Part shown: positions 19,529 through 29,287 of the stretch, piece by piece
How positions within the stretch are numbered: position 1 is the first letter of the stretch
Layout: each line of letters starts with the position of its first letter
Source of the DNA: Meridianimarinicoccus aquatilis
GTDB taxonomy: Bacteria > Pseudomonadota > Alphaproteobacteria > Rhodobacterales > Rhodobacteraceae
Assembly (NCBI RefSeq): GCF_004358675.1
Contig: NZ_SMZO01000023.1
Span: 1 to 57,177, forward strand
Reading direction: 5' to 3'
Length of the DNA stretch: 57,177 nt
Translations under genes and position numbers: made by a program
Notes under the pieces: generated by a model
Seen by the model: the letters and a program-made list of their open reading frames with translations, nothing else
What the model was told of the DNA's origin: nothing
The model's database searches: none

Positions 19529-20839
19529 ATGGCCGACCTTTTCAGCTCTGACGCGCCGCCCACGGCCAACAGCCAACGTCCCTTGGCGGACCGGCTTCGC
19601 CCTGCGGCTTTGGCCGAGGTGATCGGGCAAGATGCCGTTCTGGGACCAAGCGCGCCGCTTGGGGCCATGCTATCGACGGGGCGTCTGTCGTCCATGGTTC
19701 TTTGGGGGCCGCCGGGGGTGGGCAAGACGACCATCGCCCGATTGCTCGCCTCCGAAACCGATCTGCACTTTGTTCAGATCAGCGCGATTTTTTCCGGGGT
19801 GGCCGAGTTGCGCAAGGTCTTTGCCGCCGCCGCAGAACGGCATCGCTCAGGGGGTGGTACGCTACTTTTCGTCGATGAAATCCACCGCTTCAACAAGGCA
19901 CAGCAAGACAGTTTTCTGCCGCATATGGAAGATGGGTCGATTGTCTTGGTTGGCGCGACCACCGAGAACCCATCTTTCGAATTGAACGCGGCTTTGTTGT
20001 CGCGGGCGCAGGTAATGGTCCTGTCACGGCTTGAGGATGACGCCCTGTCCGATCTTGCGGCTCGAGCAGAAGCGCTGACGGAAAAGGTATTGCCCCTGTC
20101 ATCCGATGCGCGGCGAGCCCTCATCGAAATGGCGGATGGTGATGGTCGCGCTTTGCTTAATCTGATCGAAGCCGTGCAAAGCTGGGCGCTGGCCGAGCCA
20201 TTGGATACGGCGGGACTATCAGCGCGTCTGGCGCGGCGAGCGGCGCAGTATGACAAATCGGGCGACGCACATTACAACCTGATTTCGGCGCTTCATAAAT
20301 CGGTGCGCGGCTCTGATCCTGATGCTGCACTCTATTGGTACGCTCGGATGCTGGAAGGGGGGGAAGACCCCCGGTACCTTGCGCGCCGCCTGACCCGGAT
20401 GGCGGTCGAAGACATCGCCCTGGCCGACCCACAGGCGCAAACGATTTGCCTGGGCGCTTGGGATACGTTCGAACGGCTGGGAAGCCCGGAGGGCGAGTTG
20501 GCGTTGGCTCAAGCTGTCATCTATCTTGCTCTCGCGCCAAAGTCGAACGCGGGGTATGTGGCGTACAAGGCAGCTCGGGTTGCCGCCAAGAAAACAGGGT
20601 CGGCGCCGCCGCCCAAGCACATTCTGAACGCCCCCACGGGGTTGATGAAGGACCAGGGTTATGGGTCTGGCTATGCCTATGACCATGATGCCGAAGATGG
20701 GTTTTCGGGGCAGAACTATTTTCCGGACGGAATGGAACGTCCCGGTTTCTATCAACCCGTGGAACGGGGCTTCGAACGTGACCTGGCCAAGCGGTTAGAG
20801 TATTTCGAACGCCTGCGGGCCAAACGGGCACAGAGTTGA
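19529..20839 (+). CDS. rarA: Replication-associated recombination protein A (RarA/MgsA)
   Basis: RarA (436 aa) is a clamp-loader-like AAA+ ATPase acting at stalled replication forks. It has Walker A GPPGVGKT (60-67), Walker B LLFVDEIH (112-119), the sensor segment GATTENPSF (142-150), and the C-terminal tetramerisation region containing KSVRGSDPDAALYWYARMLE. The start MADLFSS is normal for alphaproteobacteria. It begins 29 bp past the rplQ terminator and heads a run of same-strand genes (crcB, rluC, ATP12). Confidence 0.95.
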   Translation: MADLFSSDAPPTANSQRPLADRLRPAALAEVIGQDAVLGPSAPLGAMLSTGRLSSMVLWGPPGVGKTTIARLLASETDLHFVQISAIFSGVAELRKVFAAAAERHRSGGGTLLFVDEIHRFNKAQQDSFLPHMEDGSIVLVGATTENPSFELNAALLSRAQVMVLSRLEDDALSDLAARAEALTEKVLPLSSDARRALIEMADGDGRALLNLIEAVQSWALAEPLDTAGLSARLARRAAQYDKSGDAHYNLISALHKSVRGSDPDAALYWYARMLEGGEDPRYLARRLTRMAVEDIALADPQAQTICLGAWDTFERLGSPEGELALAQAVIYLALAPKSNAGYVAYKAARVAAKKTGSAPPPKHILNAPTGLMKDQGYGSGYAYDHDAEDGFSGQNYFPDGMERPGFYQPVERGFERDLAKRLEYFERLRAKRAQS

Positions 20840-20870
20840 CCAGCCTGTCGACAGGCGAAAGGAACGAGCG

Positions 20871-21251
20871 ATGAATGGATGGACAGTGGCACAGGTCGCC
20901 GCCGGGGGCGCGATGGGCGCGTCCGCGCGATACATGACCGGGGTGGCGGTCATGCGCGTATTTGGCCCCGGCTTTCCCATTGGAACCTTGATCTGCAACG
21001 TCACCGGGTCCTTCTTGATGGGCGTTCTGGTCGTCACGCTTGCCCATTACAGTGGCACACGGTTCGCGCCGCTGTTGATGGTGGGCTTGCTTGGTGGGTT
21101 CACGACGTTTTCCAGCTTCTCGCTGGACGCAATTACACTTTATGAACGCGGCGCGACAGGCCATGCGGCGGCCTATGTACTGGCATCCGTGTTGCTGTCG
21201 TTGGCTGGGTTGTTCGCTGGTTTGGCTTTGACAAGGGCGGTGTTGGCATGA
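20871..21251 (+). CDS. crcB: Fluoride channel/exporter CrcB (Fluc)
   Basis: A 126-residue, four-helix membrane protein of the Fluc family that lets fluoride leave the cell as a dimeric channel. Hallmarks: GASARY (16-21), the conserved Asn in ICNVTGSF (41-48), and GGFTTFSSFS (75-84) that forms the ion pathway and Na+ site. Its stop overlaps the next gene's ATG (4 nt). No fluoride riboswitch is obvious in the 31-bp spacer before it, so it is probably co-transcribed with rarA. Confidence 0.93.
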   Translation: MNGWTVAQVAAGGAMGASARYMTGVAVMRVFGPGFPIGTLICNVTGSFLMGVLVVTLAHYSGTRFAPLLMVGLLGGFTTFSSFSLDAITLYERGATGHAAAYVLASVLLSLAGLFAGLALTRAVLA

Positions 21252-22291
21252 GCGGTGTTCAAATCCTCACGGTTGGGACTGACGAAAGCGAACAGCGGCT
21301 TGATCGCTGGTTTCGCCGTCATTTTCCTCATGTCAGCCAAGGCCGGGTCGAAAAGCTGTGTCGCAAGGGTGAGATTCGGGTTGATGGGGGGCGGGTGAAA
21401 GCCGCCTCGCGCGTTTCCCCCGGTCAGCAGGTTCGCGTGCCGCCGTTGCCCGATACTGCTGCGCCCGAACCTGACCGCGCGCCGCGTGTGTCAGACGAGG
21501 ACGCGCGGATGATCAATGAGTGCGTGATCTATCGCGACGAGCATATCATCGCGATCAACAAGCCACCGGGTTTGCCCAGCCAAGGCGGTAGCGGCCAGTC
21601 ACGTCACGTGGACGGGATTTCCGAAGCGTTGCGGGGCGACAAACCGGAAAAGCCGCGCCTTGTGCACCGGCTGGACAAAGACACATCCGGTGTCTTGCTG
21701 TTGGCACGCACCCAATCCGCCGCAACGGATCTGACACGCGCATTCCGGTCCCGATCTACGCGCAAGATATATTGGGCCGCTGTCGCAGGTGTGCCGCATC
21801 CGCAAATGGGCACCGTGCGGTATGGTCTGGTGAAGGCGCCGGGTCATGGGGCAAGGGGCGAGGGCGAAAAGATGCTCTGCCTGCACCCTAACGAAGTGGA
21901 ACGTACCGACGGCGCGAAGCGCGCGACAACCGACTACGCCGTCCTATCCGCTCTCGCAAAGCGATGCTCTTGGTTGGCACTGGTTCCGATCACTGGCCGA
22001 ACGCACCAGTTGCGTGCGCATATGGCCGAATTGGGCCATCCGATCATCGGGGACGGTAAATATGGCGGATCGGGGCAAGAGAACCTTGGCGACGGGTGGG
22101 GCGCGCAGCTGGGCGGTGAGCTTTCGCGCAAATTGCATCTGCACGCGCGGCAGATTTCCATCACCCATCCTGTCACCGGGTCGCGGCTGACGATCACGGC
22201 ACCGCTTCCTGATCATATGGCACGCACCTGGAAGGCCTTTGACTGGCACCCAGCAGATGTGCCTGCCGATCCATTTGAAGACGAAGACTGA
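21248..22291 (+). CDS. rluC: RluA-family 23S rRNA pseudouridine synthase (RluC-like)
   Basis: A 347-residue pseudouridine synthase. It has an N-terminal S4-like RNA-binding domain (RLDRWFRRHFPHVSQGRVEK, 17-36) and the catalytic domain with HRLDKDTSG (140-148), where Asp143 is the expected nucleophile. GRTHQLRAHMAELGHPIIGD completes the fold. S4 plus RluA domain suggests RluC or RluD; RluC (positions 955/2504/2580 in E. coli) is the usual label for this alphaproteobacterial form. Overlaps crcB by 4 nt. Confidence 0.85.
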   Translation: MSGVQILTVGTDESEQRLDRWFRRHFPHVSQGRVEKLCRKGEIRVDGGRVKAASRVSPGQQVRVPPLPDTAAPEPDRAPRVSDEDARMINECVIYRDEHIIAINKPPGLPSQGGSGQSRHVDGISEALRGDKPEKPRLVHRLDKDTSGVLLLARTQSAATDLTRAFRSRSTRKIYWAAVAGVPHPQMGTVRYGLVKAPGHGARGEGEKMLCLHPNEVERTDGAKRATTDYAVLSALAKRCSWLALVPITGRTHQLRAHMAELGHPIIGDGKYGGSGQENLGDGWGAQLGGELSRKLHLHARQISITHPVTGSRLTITAPLPDHMARTWKAFDWHPADVPADPFEDED

Positions 22292-22310
22292 CTAGTAACG
22301 GATCATTAGA

Positions 22311-23024
22311 ATGACTGAGTGGAAGCAAAAGCGGTTCTGGACATCCGCGTCGGTGGGCGAAGAAGCCGATGGCTACTGTATTCTTCTGGACGGGCGCGCA
22401 ATCAAAACCCCGTCAAAGGCGCCTTTGGTTGTGCCCGCGGCCGCACTGGCGGGGGCAATCGCTGCCGAATGGGATGCACAAGCCGAAGCCATCGACCCCA
22501 ATTCCATGCCGTTGACGCGAATTGCGAATACGGCGATCGACAAAGTGAAGGTGCAGCAAGCCGAGGTCGCCGAGATTTTGGCCGCCTATGGCGAAAGTGA
22601 CCTGCTTTGCTATCGCGCGGAACGGCCAGCGGAATTGGTGGCGCGGCAGGCCGAGGCATGGGATCCGCTTTTAGTGTGGGCGAAGGAAATGCTGGACGCA
22701 CCGCTCGATGTGGCGGCGGGGGTTATGTACATCCCACAACCAACTGCCAGCGTCGCGGCCCTGAGCCGCCGGGTGGAAGCGCTGGATGCTTTCGATCTGG
22801 CCCCATTCCACGATCTGGTGGCGTTGACCGGCTCACTGGTGATCGGCCTTGCCGCGCTTCAGGGCGTGCGGCCTGTGCAAGACCTTTGGGCGCTTAGCCG
22901 AATCGACGAGACATGGCAGGCGGAACAATGGGGTCATGACGATGATGCTGCCGCTACGGCAGCCATTAAAGCCGCTTCATTTGCGGATGCGGCGCGTTTT
23001 TATGCGCTTCGCCACGCGGGCTGA
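22311..23024 (+). CDS. ATP12-family F1-ATPase assembly chaperone
   Basis: A 237-residue ATP12-family protein. In mitochondria Atp12 binds the F1 alpha subunit during ATP synthase assembly; alphaproteobacteria have homologues. The start KQKRFWTSASVGEEADGYCI, LLDGRAIKTPSKAPLVVP, and the central AEWDAQAEAIDPNSMPLTRI match the family, as does SLVIGLAAL near the C-terminus. It lies 19 bp after the rluC-like gene. Its conservation here supports the alphaproteobacterial assignment. Confidence 0.9.
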   Translation: MTEWKQKRFWTSASVGEEADGYCILLDGRAIKTPSKAPLVVPAAALAGAIAAEWDAQAEAIDPNSMPLTRIANTAIDKVKVQQAEVAEILAAYGESDLLCYRAERPAELVARQAEAWDPLLVWAKEMLDAPLDVAAGVMYIPQPTASVAALSRRVEALDAFDLAPFHDLVALTGSLVIGLAALQGVRPVQDLWALSRIDETWQAEQWGHDDDAAATAAIKAASFADAARFYALRHAG

Positions 23025-23180
23025 TCCTGACTATCCCTTAAAAGGTGAATTGTTGCGTTCCACAGTGGTTTGCGGCCCTCGGAGTGCTGTTTTTTTGCGC
23101 GATAGGAAGAATAAAGAGGCTTTTCTTTCATTGTCTCAAGGGTTTTTCCCGCTGGTCAGGGTTGACGTCTAACTGTGCTT

Positions 23181-23208
23181 TTGCACAAGTTCGCAGCGGC
23201 GCTATGTT
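23181..23208 (+). promoter_or_regulatory. Candidate promoter for the aap operon
   Basis: TTGCAC (23181-23186), 16-bp spacer, TATGTT (23203-23208), 82 bp before the aapJ ATG in the 265-bp spacer after the ATP12 gene. A nearby TTGACG at 23162 has no matching -10. The call is by eye only; a nitrogen-responsive control is plausible for this transporter but no clear sigma-54 site is seen. Confidence 0.3.
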
Positions 23209-23289
23209 TCTAATGGTACCGTAATCGAGACCGGTTCGGCCAACGGATCGTTAAAAATCCACGTAAGTGGACCATCAGGGGAAAATGAT

Positions 23290-24306
23290 ATGAAGAAAAC
23301 TGTGTTCCTTGGCGCACTCGCAATTGCGGGCGTGGCGGGCGTAATGGCTTCGGCCCAGACACTGGATGATGTGAAAGCGCGCGGCGCTTTGAATTGCGGC
23401 ATCAGCACCGGTCTTGTCGGCTTTGCCTCGCAGGACGCAAATGGCGAATGGCAGGGCTTTGACGTTGCAGTCTGCCGCGCTGTCGCAGCTGCCGTACTTG
23501 GCGATGCGTCCGCCGTCGACTTCACGCCAACCACAAACCAGGTCCGCTTCGAGGTGTTGAACTCTGGCGAAATCGACATGCTGGCACGTAACACCACATG
23601 GACCTTCTCGCGCGACGTGGACCTGAAACTGGAATTCGCCGGCGTCAACTATTACGACGGTCAGGGCTTCATGGTACCCGCCGCGCTTGGCGTGACATCG
23701 GCAAAAGAGCTGGACGGCGCGACCGTTTGTATTCAGGCCGGCACAACGACCGAACTGAACCTTGCTGACTTCTTCCGCATCAACAACATGAGCTATCAGC
23801 CGGTCCCGATTTCGACCGCGTCTGAAGCGCAACAGCAGTACCTTGCAGGCTCGTGCGATGTGTACACCACGGATGCGTCCGGTCTGGCCGCGACACGTGC
23901 TGCATTCGAAGATCCATCGGGCCACATCATTCTGCCTGAGATCATTTCCAAAGAGCCACTTGGCCCGCTTGTTCGCCACGGCGACAATGAATGGGGCGAC
24001 GTCGTTCGCTGGACTTTGAACGCACTGATCGCGGCTGAAGAACTGGGCGTCACATCGGCCAACATCGAAGAACTGGCCGCCGGTACAGACAACCCAGAGA
24101 TCAACCGCCTGCTGGGCAGCGAAGGCAGCCTTGGTGAAATGCTGGGTGTTTCGGCTGACTGGGCAAAGAACGCAATCGCCGCCAACGGCAACTACGGCGA
24201 AATCTTTGAGCGCTACATCGGTCAGAACACTCCGATCGGTCTTGCGCGCGGCTTGAACGCACAGTGGACCGAAGGCGGCCTGCTCTACGCACCGCCCTTC
24301 CGCTAA
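23290..24306 (+). CDS. aapJ: General L-amino acid ABC transporter, substrate-binding protein
   Basis: AapJ (338 aa) is the periplasmic binding protein of the broad-specificity amino-acid importer. Signal peptide MKKTVFLGALAIAGVAGVMA with cleavage near ASA-Q (22/23). The mature start QTLDDVKARGALNCGISTGL, GEWQGFDVAVCRAVAAAVLG and NTTWTFSRD are typical of AapJ/BztA. It is the first gene of a four-gene operon and is followed by a strong hairpin that should make it the most abundant product. Confidence 0.95.
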   Translation: MKKTVFLGALAIAGVAGVMASAQTLDDVKARGALNCGISTGLVGFASQDANGEWQGFDVAVCRAVAAAVLGDASAVDFTPTTNQVRFEVLNSGEIDMLARNTTWTFSRDVDLKLEFAGVNYYDGQGFMVPAALGVTSAKELDGATVCIQAGTTTELNLADFFRINNMSYQPVPISTASEAQQQYLAGSCDVYTTDASGLAATRAAFEDPSGHIILPEIISKEPLGPLVRHGDNEWGDVVRWTLNALIAAEELGVTSANIEELAAGTDNPEINRLLGSEGSLGEMLGVSADWAKNAIAANGNYGEIFERYIGQNTPIGLARGLNAQWTEGGLLYAPPFR

Positions 24307-24313
24307 TCTGATC

Positions 24314-24350
24314 AGGGCGGCGGAGTTGATAACTTCGCCGCCCTATTCTT
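24314..24350 (+). terminator. Strong hairpin after aapJ (partial terminator)
   Basis: A 14-bp stem (24314-24327 with 24331-24344, one mismatch) with a 3-nt loop is followed by ATTCTTT. It starts 8 bp past the aapJ stop and 106 bp before aapQ. Such hairpins after binding-protein genes stabilise the upstream message and reduce expression of the membrane components. Confidence 0.85.
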
Positions 24351-24419
24351 TATCTGCCGTGCCTTTTGCACCCGCGCTCCCCGCGCTGTACTCAGCCTGA
24401 CGCGCATAGGACTCCGAAC

Positions 24420-25634
24420 ATGAGCACAATGAGCGATCCGACGCAGCCGGTCTTCCGACTGAGCATGCTGGTGAACGATACACGGTATCGTGGCATCACT
24501 TTTCAGATCATCGCCTTTTTTGCGATCGTCTTTCTATTTGGCTGGATGGCCTGGAATGCGACCCAAAACCTTGCCGCGTTGGGGCAGAATATCTCCTATG
24601 GCTTCCTCGGAGAGGGCGCAGGGTACGATATCAACCAAAAGCTTATTCCCTATGCCAGTACCGACACCCACCTGCGGGCGGCGTTTGTCGGCATCCTGAA
24701 CACATTGCTGGTCGCTTTTCTGGGCTGCATCACGGCCACGATCATCGGTGTTACGGTCGGCGTTCTTCGCCTGTCAAACAATTGGCTCGTTGCAAAGTTG
24801 ATGTCCGGTTACGTGGAAATCTTCCGGAACGTTCCAGTTCTGATTTGGATCCTGATCATCTTTTCGGTCATGTCGAACGCGTTGCCTGCGCCCAGTGCCT
24901 TTCGCGGCGAGAATGCGACCGCTTCCATGGTGATGGATGCCTTCGCGTTCACCAACCGAGGGGTCTATATCCCCCGCCCAGTGTGGGAGCCGGGGTCGTG
25001 GATGGTGGTGACCGTGTTTTTCCTGTCCATCGTTGGCATCTTTGCGCTGCGCCGGTATGCCGTGAAATTGCTGTTCGACACCGGGCGTGAAATTCCGGTC
25101 TTAAAGCTGTCGTTGGCCATATTCTTTGTCCCCACGCTGCTCGTCTATTTCCTGACAGGGATGCCAATTTCGCTGGCGTACCCGTCGTTGCAGGGTTTCA
25201 ACTTCCAGGGTGGCATTCAGATATTCGGGTCGCTGATCGGACTTTGGTTCGCTCTGGCGTTGTATACAGGCGCGTTCATTGCAGAAAATGTGCGCGGCGG
25301 TATCATGTCCGTGAGCAAGGGCCAGACCGAAGCCGCGGCAGCATTGGGAATGCGACCGGGGCGGATCATGCGCCTTGTGATCCTGCCGCAAGCGCTTCGT
25401 GTGATTATTCCACCTCTGATTTCGCAGTACCTGAACCTGACCAAGAACTCGTCACTGGCAGCCGCGGTTGGATACATGGATATCACCGGGACCCTTGGCG
25501 GCATCACGTTGAACCAGACGGGCCGAAGCTTCGAAGCGATCCTTCTTCTGATGCTGTTCTATCTGATTATTTCGCTGAGCATCGCCGGAGTGATGAATAT
25601 CTATAACAATGCCATCAAGCTGAAGGAGCGTTGA
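24420..25634 (+). CDS. aapQ: General L-amino acid ABC transporter, permease AapQ
   Basis: AapQ (404 aa from the ATG at 24420; an upstream in-frame start at 24366 lacks a ribosome-binding site and similarity). It is an inner-membrane HisM/GlnP-type permease with an N-terminal extension typical of Aap/Bzt permeases. The EAA loop that contacts the ATPase reads SKGQTEAAAALGMRPGRIMR, followed by VILPQALRVIIPPL. It pairs with AapM as a heterodimer; spacing to aapM is 1 bp. Confidence 0.94.
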   Translation: MSTMSDPTQPVFRLSMLVNDTRYRGITFQIIAFFAIVFLFGWMAWNATQNLAALGQNISYGFLGEGAGYDINQKLIPYASTDTHLRAAFVGILNTLLVAFLGCITATIIGVTVGVLRLSNNWLVAKLMSGYVEIFRNVPVLIWILIIFSVMSNALPAPSAFRGENATASMVMDAFAFTNRGVYIPRPVWEPGSWMVVTVFFLSIVGIFALRRYAVKLLFDTGREIPVLKLSLAIFFVPTLLVYFLTGMPISLAYPSLQGFNFQGGIQIFGSLIGLWFALALYTGAFIAENVRGGIMSVSKGQTEAAAALGMRPGRIMRLVILPQALRVIIPPLISQYLNLTKNSSLAAAVGYMDITGTLGGITLNQTGRSFEAILLLMLFYLIISLSIAGVMNIYNNAIKLKER

Positions 25635-25635
25635 G

Positions 25636-26937
25636 ATGAGCGGCAGCGCACCCAAAATTCAGGCATTTGTCCGCCATGATACCCTGCCATCCGTTGCACC
25701 GCCTGTGTCAGAAACCGGCGCTGTGAAATGGCTGCGAGAGAACTTGTTCAGTTCTGTCGGCAACTCGATCATGACTCTTCTGGCGGCTTACTGCTTGTAT
25801 GCTCTGATCAGTGCGATCGTGCCATGGGTCTTCAACGGTGTCTGGCGGGCAGACTCGATCCGCGATTGCCGCGAAGTTCTGGATGGGGCGGTGGGCGGAT
25901 GTTTTGCTGTCATCGCAGAACGCTGGCCGCAGCTTGTGTTCGGAAACTACCCGAGCGAGCATTATGGCCGGGCCGTCATCGCATTCTTGATGCTGTTCGT
26001 CGCATTGGCGCCGATTTTGTTCATTGAACTGCCACGCAAAATGCTGTGGTTCACCGGCCTGTTTCCCTTTATCGCTTATTGGTTGATTTGGGGCGGGACG
26101 TTGTGGCTCCCAATTTTGGCGCTTGTTGGTGTTGTGGCGGGCTTTGCAGCCTTCCGGGCGCTTGAAACCAAGTCGTTCTTTGGGGCGTTGATTGCAGGTT
26201 TGGTCGTCACATTGGCGTTTTGGCTGTTCTTGGCTGGTCCGTTGTCCACTGGATTGTCGAGTGTCGTACCGTTGACGTTGGAGCGTGTCGAAAGCCGAGA
26301 AATCGGCGGCTTCATGATCAACTTCATCTTGGGGACGTCATGCATTGCTTTGTCTTTGCCGCTTGGGATCGCGCTGGCGCTGGGGCGGCAATCAAACCTT
26401 CCGATCATCAAGATGATCTGTGTAATGTTCATCGAATTCATCCGCGGCGTGCCGCTGATCACACTGTTGTTCGTGGCCTCTGTGATGCTGGCGTACTTCC
26501 TGCCGCCGGGCACGAACTTTGACCTGATCCTGCGCGTGATCATCATGATTACCCTTTTTGCGTCGGCTTATATGGCCGAAGCCATTCGCGGCGGCTTGGC
26601 CGCGCTGCCAAAGGGCCAGTACGAGGCAGGCGATAGCCTTGGGTTGGACTACTGGCAGTCCATGCGTCTGATTATCCTGCCGCAAGCTTTGAAAATCGCC
26701 ATTCCTTCGATCGTGAACATCGCCATTTCGTTGTTCAAAGATACCACGCTGGTTTCGATCATCTCGATGTTCGACATGCTGGGCATGATCAAAGGTCCGA
26801 TCCTGTCATCGACGGACTGGTTCGGGGTTTACTGGGAACTCTACGTCTTCGCGGCGCTTTTGTTCTTCGTCTTTACCTTCGGCATTTCGAAATACTCGCA
26901 ATATCTCGAGCGTAAGCTCGCCACCGACCACCGCTGA
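25636..26937 (+). CDS. aapM: General L-amino acid ABC transporter, permease AapM
   Basis: AapM (433 aa) is the second permease. After an N-terminal tail and several membrane spans, the C-terminal transport domain carries the EAA loop PKGQYEAGDSLGLDYWQSMR followed by LIILPQALKIAIPSIVNI. It begins 1 bp after aapQ and ends 15 bp before the aapP ATG. Confidence 0.94.
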   Translation: MSGSAPKIQAFVRHDTLPSVAPPVSETGAVKWLRENLFSSVGNSIMTLLAAYCLYALISAIVPWVFNGVWRADSIRDCREVLDGAVGGCFAVIAERWPQLVFGNYPSEHYGRAVIAFLMLFVALAPILFIELPRKMLWFTGLFPFIAYWLIWGGTLWLPILALVGVVAGFAAFRALETKSFFGALIAGLVVTLAFWLFLAGPLSTGLSSVVPLTLERVESREIGGFMINFILGTSCIALSLPLGIALALGRQSNLPIIKMICVMFIEFIRGVPLITLLFVASVMLAYFLPPGTNFDLILRVIIMITLFASAYMAEAIRGGLAALPKGQYEAGDSLGLDYWQSMRLIILPQALKIAIPSIVNIAISLFKDTTLVSIISMFDMLGMIKGPILSSTDWFGVYWELYVFAALLFFVFTFGISKYSQYLERKLATDHR

Positions 26938-26952
26938 TCCTTGGGGACCGAC

Positions 26953-27738
26953 ATGAGTGATACATCAATGGCAGAAGCGCCGACGCAAATGAAAGTGTCC
27001 AGCGAGGTCGCAATCGACATTCAGGGCATGAACAAGTGGTACGGGTCATTCCACGTATTGCGGGACATCAACTTGACTGTCTATCGCGGCGAGCGGATCG
27101 TGATCTGTGGGCCATCCGGCTCGGGCAAATCGACTCTGATCCGATGCATCAACGCGCTGGAAGAACACCAGCAAGGGTCGATCAGCGTCGATGGCACGAT
27201 GCTGTCATCCGATCTGAAGAACATCGACAAGATCCGATCAGAAGTCGGGATGTGCTTTCAGCACTTCAACCTGTTCCCGCATCTGACCATTCTGGAAAAC
27301 TGCACGCTGGCACCGATTTGGGTTCGGAAAACACCCAAGAAGCAGGCCGAAGAAACGGCGATGCATTTCCTTGAAAAGGTCAAAATTCCCGATCAAGCGA
27401 ACAAGTACCCCGGGCAGTTGTCCGGTGGTCAGCAGCAGCGCGTGGCCATCGCACGCAGTTTGTGCATGAAGCCCAAGATCATGCTGTTTGACGAGCCGAC
27501 ATCAGCGCTTGATCCGGAAATGATCAAGGAAGTTCTGGATACGATGATCCAGCTCGCCGAAGAGGGCATGACCATGCTATGCGTGACCCACGAAATGGGG
27601 TTTGCACGTCAGGTGGCGAACCGTGTCATCTTCATGGACCAAGGACAGATCGTTGAACAGAACAAGCCTGAGCCGTTCTTCAACAACCCGCAGAGCGAGC
27701 GGACAAAACTGTTCTTGAGCCAGATCCTGGGTCACTAA
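26953..27738 (+). CDS. aapP: General L-amino acid ABC transporter, ATP-binding protein
   Basis: AapP (261 aa) energises the importer. Walker A GPSGSGKS (53-60), Q-loop in [10 protein letters not shown] (101-110), signature LSGGQQQR (156-163), Walker [12 protein letters not shown] (177-187) and switch histidine in CVTHEMGFA. The ATG at 26953 is preferred over a TTG at 26941 because GGGGA precedes it at proper spacing. Last gene of the aap operon, convergent with the phosphatase gene downstream. Confidence 0.95.
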   Translation: MSDTSMAEAPTQMKVSSEVAIDIQGMNKWYGSFHVLRDINLTVYRGERIVICGPSGSGKSTLIRCINALEEHQQGSISVDGTMLSSDLKNIDKIRSEVGMCFQHFNLFPHLTILENCTLAPIWVRKTPKKQAEETAMHFLEKVKIPDQANKYPGQLSGGQQQRVAIARSLCMKPKIMLFDEPTSALDPEMIKEVLDTMIQLAEEGMTMLCVTHEMGFARQVANRVIFMDQGQIVEQNKPEPFFNNPQSERTKLFLSQILGH

Positions 27739-27771
27739 GGCGACAGCAATGGCCGGGTGCAACGCGCCCGG

Positions 27772-28278
27772 TCAGTCTGTCAGATCACGCGGAACGATAA
27801 AGTCGATCACCTGTCCGGACCGGGGCTCGATCTCTGCCCAAGTCGTATTGGGAAACTCTACGATCAGTGTCGACAGAGTTGGGAAGGCCACGAACCGACT
27901 GTGGCTTGGTGGGCTGGTGACCAACCCATTCGCTAGATTTCCGATACCGGGATTATGAGCGACAACTGTTACGCTTTGCTGACCGCATGTTCGGATCTCA
28001 TTCAGCAAGGTCGTGGCGCTCGCCAAGTATAGCTGCGGCAGGACCTTTAGATCATGCGCGCCTTTCAGATGTTCTGATACACGCTGCCATGTCTCTCGGG
28101 TGCGCGCCGCGTCAGAGCACAGCGTCAGGTCCGTCTCATAGTTATGATCCGCAAGCCACGGCCCGATTGCGTCACACGCATCGCGGCCGCGTTGGTTCAA
28201 GATGCGTTCATGATCGCTTGGCACATCGTCGGACCAATCGGATTTGGCATGGCGCATGAGTATTAGGCGAAGTGACAT
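27772..28278 (-). CDS. Histidine phosphatase family protein (SixA-like)
   Basis: A 168-residue histidine-phosphatase (phosphoglycerate-mutase superfamily) protein. The catalytic motif MRHAKS (8-13) supplies the phospho-acceptor histidine; the second histidine is in VVAHNPGI. Its small size fits the SixA group, which dephosphorylates phosphohistidine in signalling proteins, but the substrate is unknown. Start taken as the ATG giving MSLRLILMRHAKSDW. It lies 24 bp after argB on the same strand, so they may be co-transcribed. Confidence 0.85.
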   Translation of the reverse strand: MSLRLILMRHAKSDWSDDVPSDHERILNQRGRDACDAIGPWLADHNYETDLTLCSDAARTRETWQRVSEHLKGAHDLKVLPQLYLASATTLLNEIRTCGQQSVTVVAHNPGIGNLANGLVTSPPSHSRFVAFPTLSTLIVEFPNTTWAEIEPRSGQVIDFIVPRDLTD

Positions 28279-28302
28279 GCAGTTGGTCCCTTTCCAGAAC
28301 AA

Positions 28303-29169
28303 TCAAGTCGCACGAATGATCGATCCCGCGCCGTGGTCGGTAAACAATTCCAGCAGGCACGCATTAGGGGCACGACCGTCAAGAATGACCGCAGCACGCA
28401 CGCCGCCGCGTAAAGCTGCCAGCGCGGTTTCCGTCTTGGGAATCATTCCTCCAGCAATCACACCTTTTTCAGTAAGCGACCTGATTTGCGGTGCTGTGAG
28501 TTCCGTCACCACGGCACCTGTATCATCCTTCACGCCGGCCACGTCTGTCAGCAAAAGCAATCGCCGCGCCTTGAGGGCTGCCGCGATTGCACCGGCGGCG
28601 GTATCACCGTTGACGTTATAACTTTGTCCGTTTTCCCCAACGCCAAGGGGCGCAATCACCGGGATCATCCGCGCGCCAAACAAGGTGCGCAGAACGGTGG
28701 TGTCCATCCTGTCAGGAGTACCAACGTAGCCAAGCGCGGGGTCGGTCTGCTTGCAGACCATCAGGTTCCCATCCTTCCCGGACAAGCCGACCGCGCGGCC
28801 GCCTTCAGCGTTGATTGCTGCAACGATCCGCTTGTTGATCAGCCCGGCAAGCACCATTTCAACCACATCCATGGTGGCGGCATCTGTGACCCGTTTGCCG
28901 TTCACGAACTCTGACTTTATGTCCAGTTTTGCCAACATGTCATTGATGGCGGGGCCGCCGCCGTGAACGACAACCGGGTTCACACCGACCTGACTCATCA
29001 ATGCGATATCGCGGGCGAAGCTTCGCATCGCTTCATCGCTGCCCATGGCATGCCCGCCAAGTTTGATCACAACAGTTGCCCCGTTGAACCGCTGCAAATA
29101 GGGCAGGGCTTCTGAAAGCGTGCGCGCGGTGGCGATCCAGTCAAGCTGCATGGCGTTCTGTTTTTTCAT
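28303..29169 (-). CDS. argB: Acetylglutamate kinase
   Basis: ArgB (288 aa) phosphorylates N-acetyl-L-glutamate in arginine synthesis. Amino-acid kinase motifs: [10 protein letters not shown] (33-42), [10 protein letters not shown] (66-75), the segment [20 protein letters not shown] and C-terminal [16 protein letters not shown]. The ATG at 29169 sits right after AAAGGG; an internal ATG six codons on (MQLDW) is an alternative start. A longer in-frame reading to 29790 overlaps the divergent SDR gene and is rejected. Confidence 0.95.
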   Translation of the reverse strand: MKKQNAMQLDWIATARTLSEALPYLQRFNGATVVIKLGGHAMGSDEAMRSFARDIALMSQVGVNPVVVHGGGPAINDMLAKLDIKSEFVNGKRVTDAATMDVVEMVLAGLINKRIVAAINAEGGRAVGLSGKDGNLMVCKQTDPALGYVGTPDRMDTTVLRTLFGARMIPVIAPLGVGENGQSYNVNGDTAAGAIAAALKARRLLLLTDVAGVKDDTGAVVTELTAPQIRSLTEKGVIAGGMIPKTETALAALRGGVRAAVILDGRAPNACLLELFTDHGAGSIIRAT

Positions 29170-29287
29170 CCCTTTGGGTCCCAGTACCTGTTTGCGCGGT
29201 GTTAGTCGTTGCGCGTCACGCTGCCAAGGGGCAGAGATTGAATGCCCGCCACAGGTTGATAGGTTGACGGGACCAAAAGGGGATACA

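Noticed and set aside
20840-20870. Fluoride riboswitch before crcB
   Set aside because: The spacer is only 31 bp and lacks the conserved pseudoknot elements; crcB is probably transcribed with rarA.
27745-27780. Terminator between the convergent aapP and phosphatase genes
   Set aside because: A CCGGG/CCCGG inverted repeat exists but the stem is short and no T-run follows on either strand.
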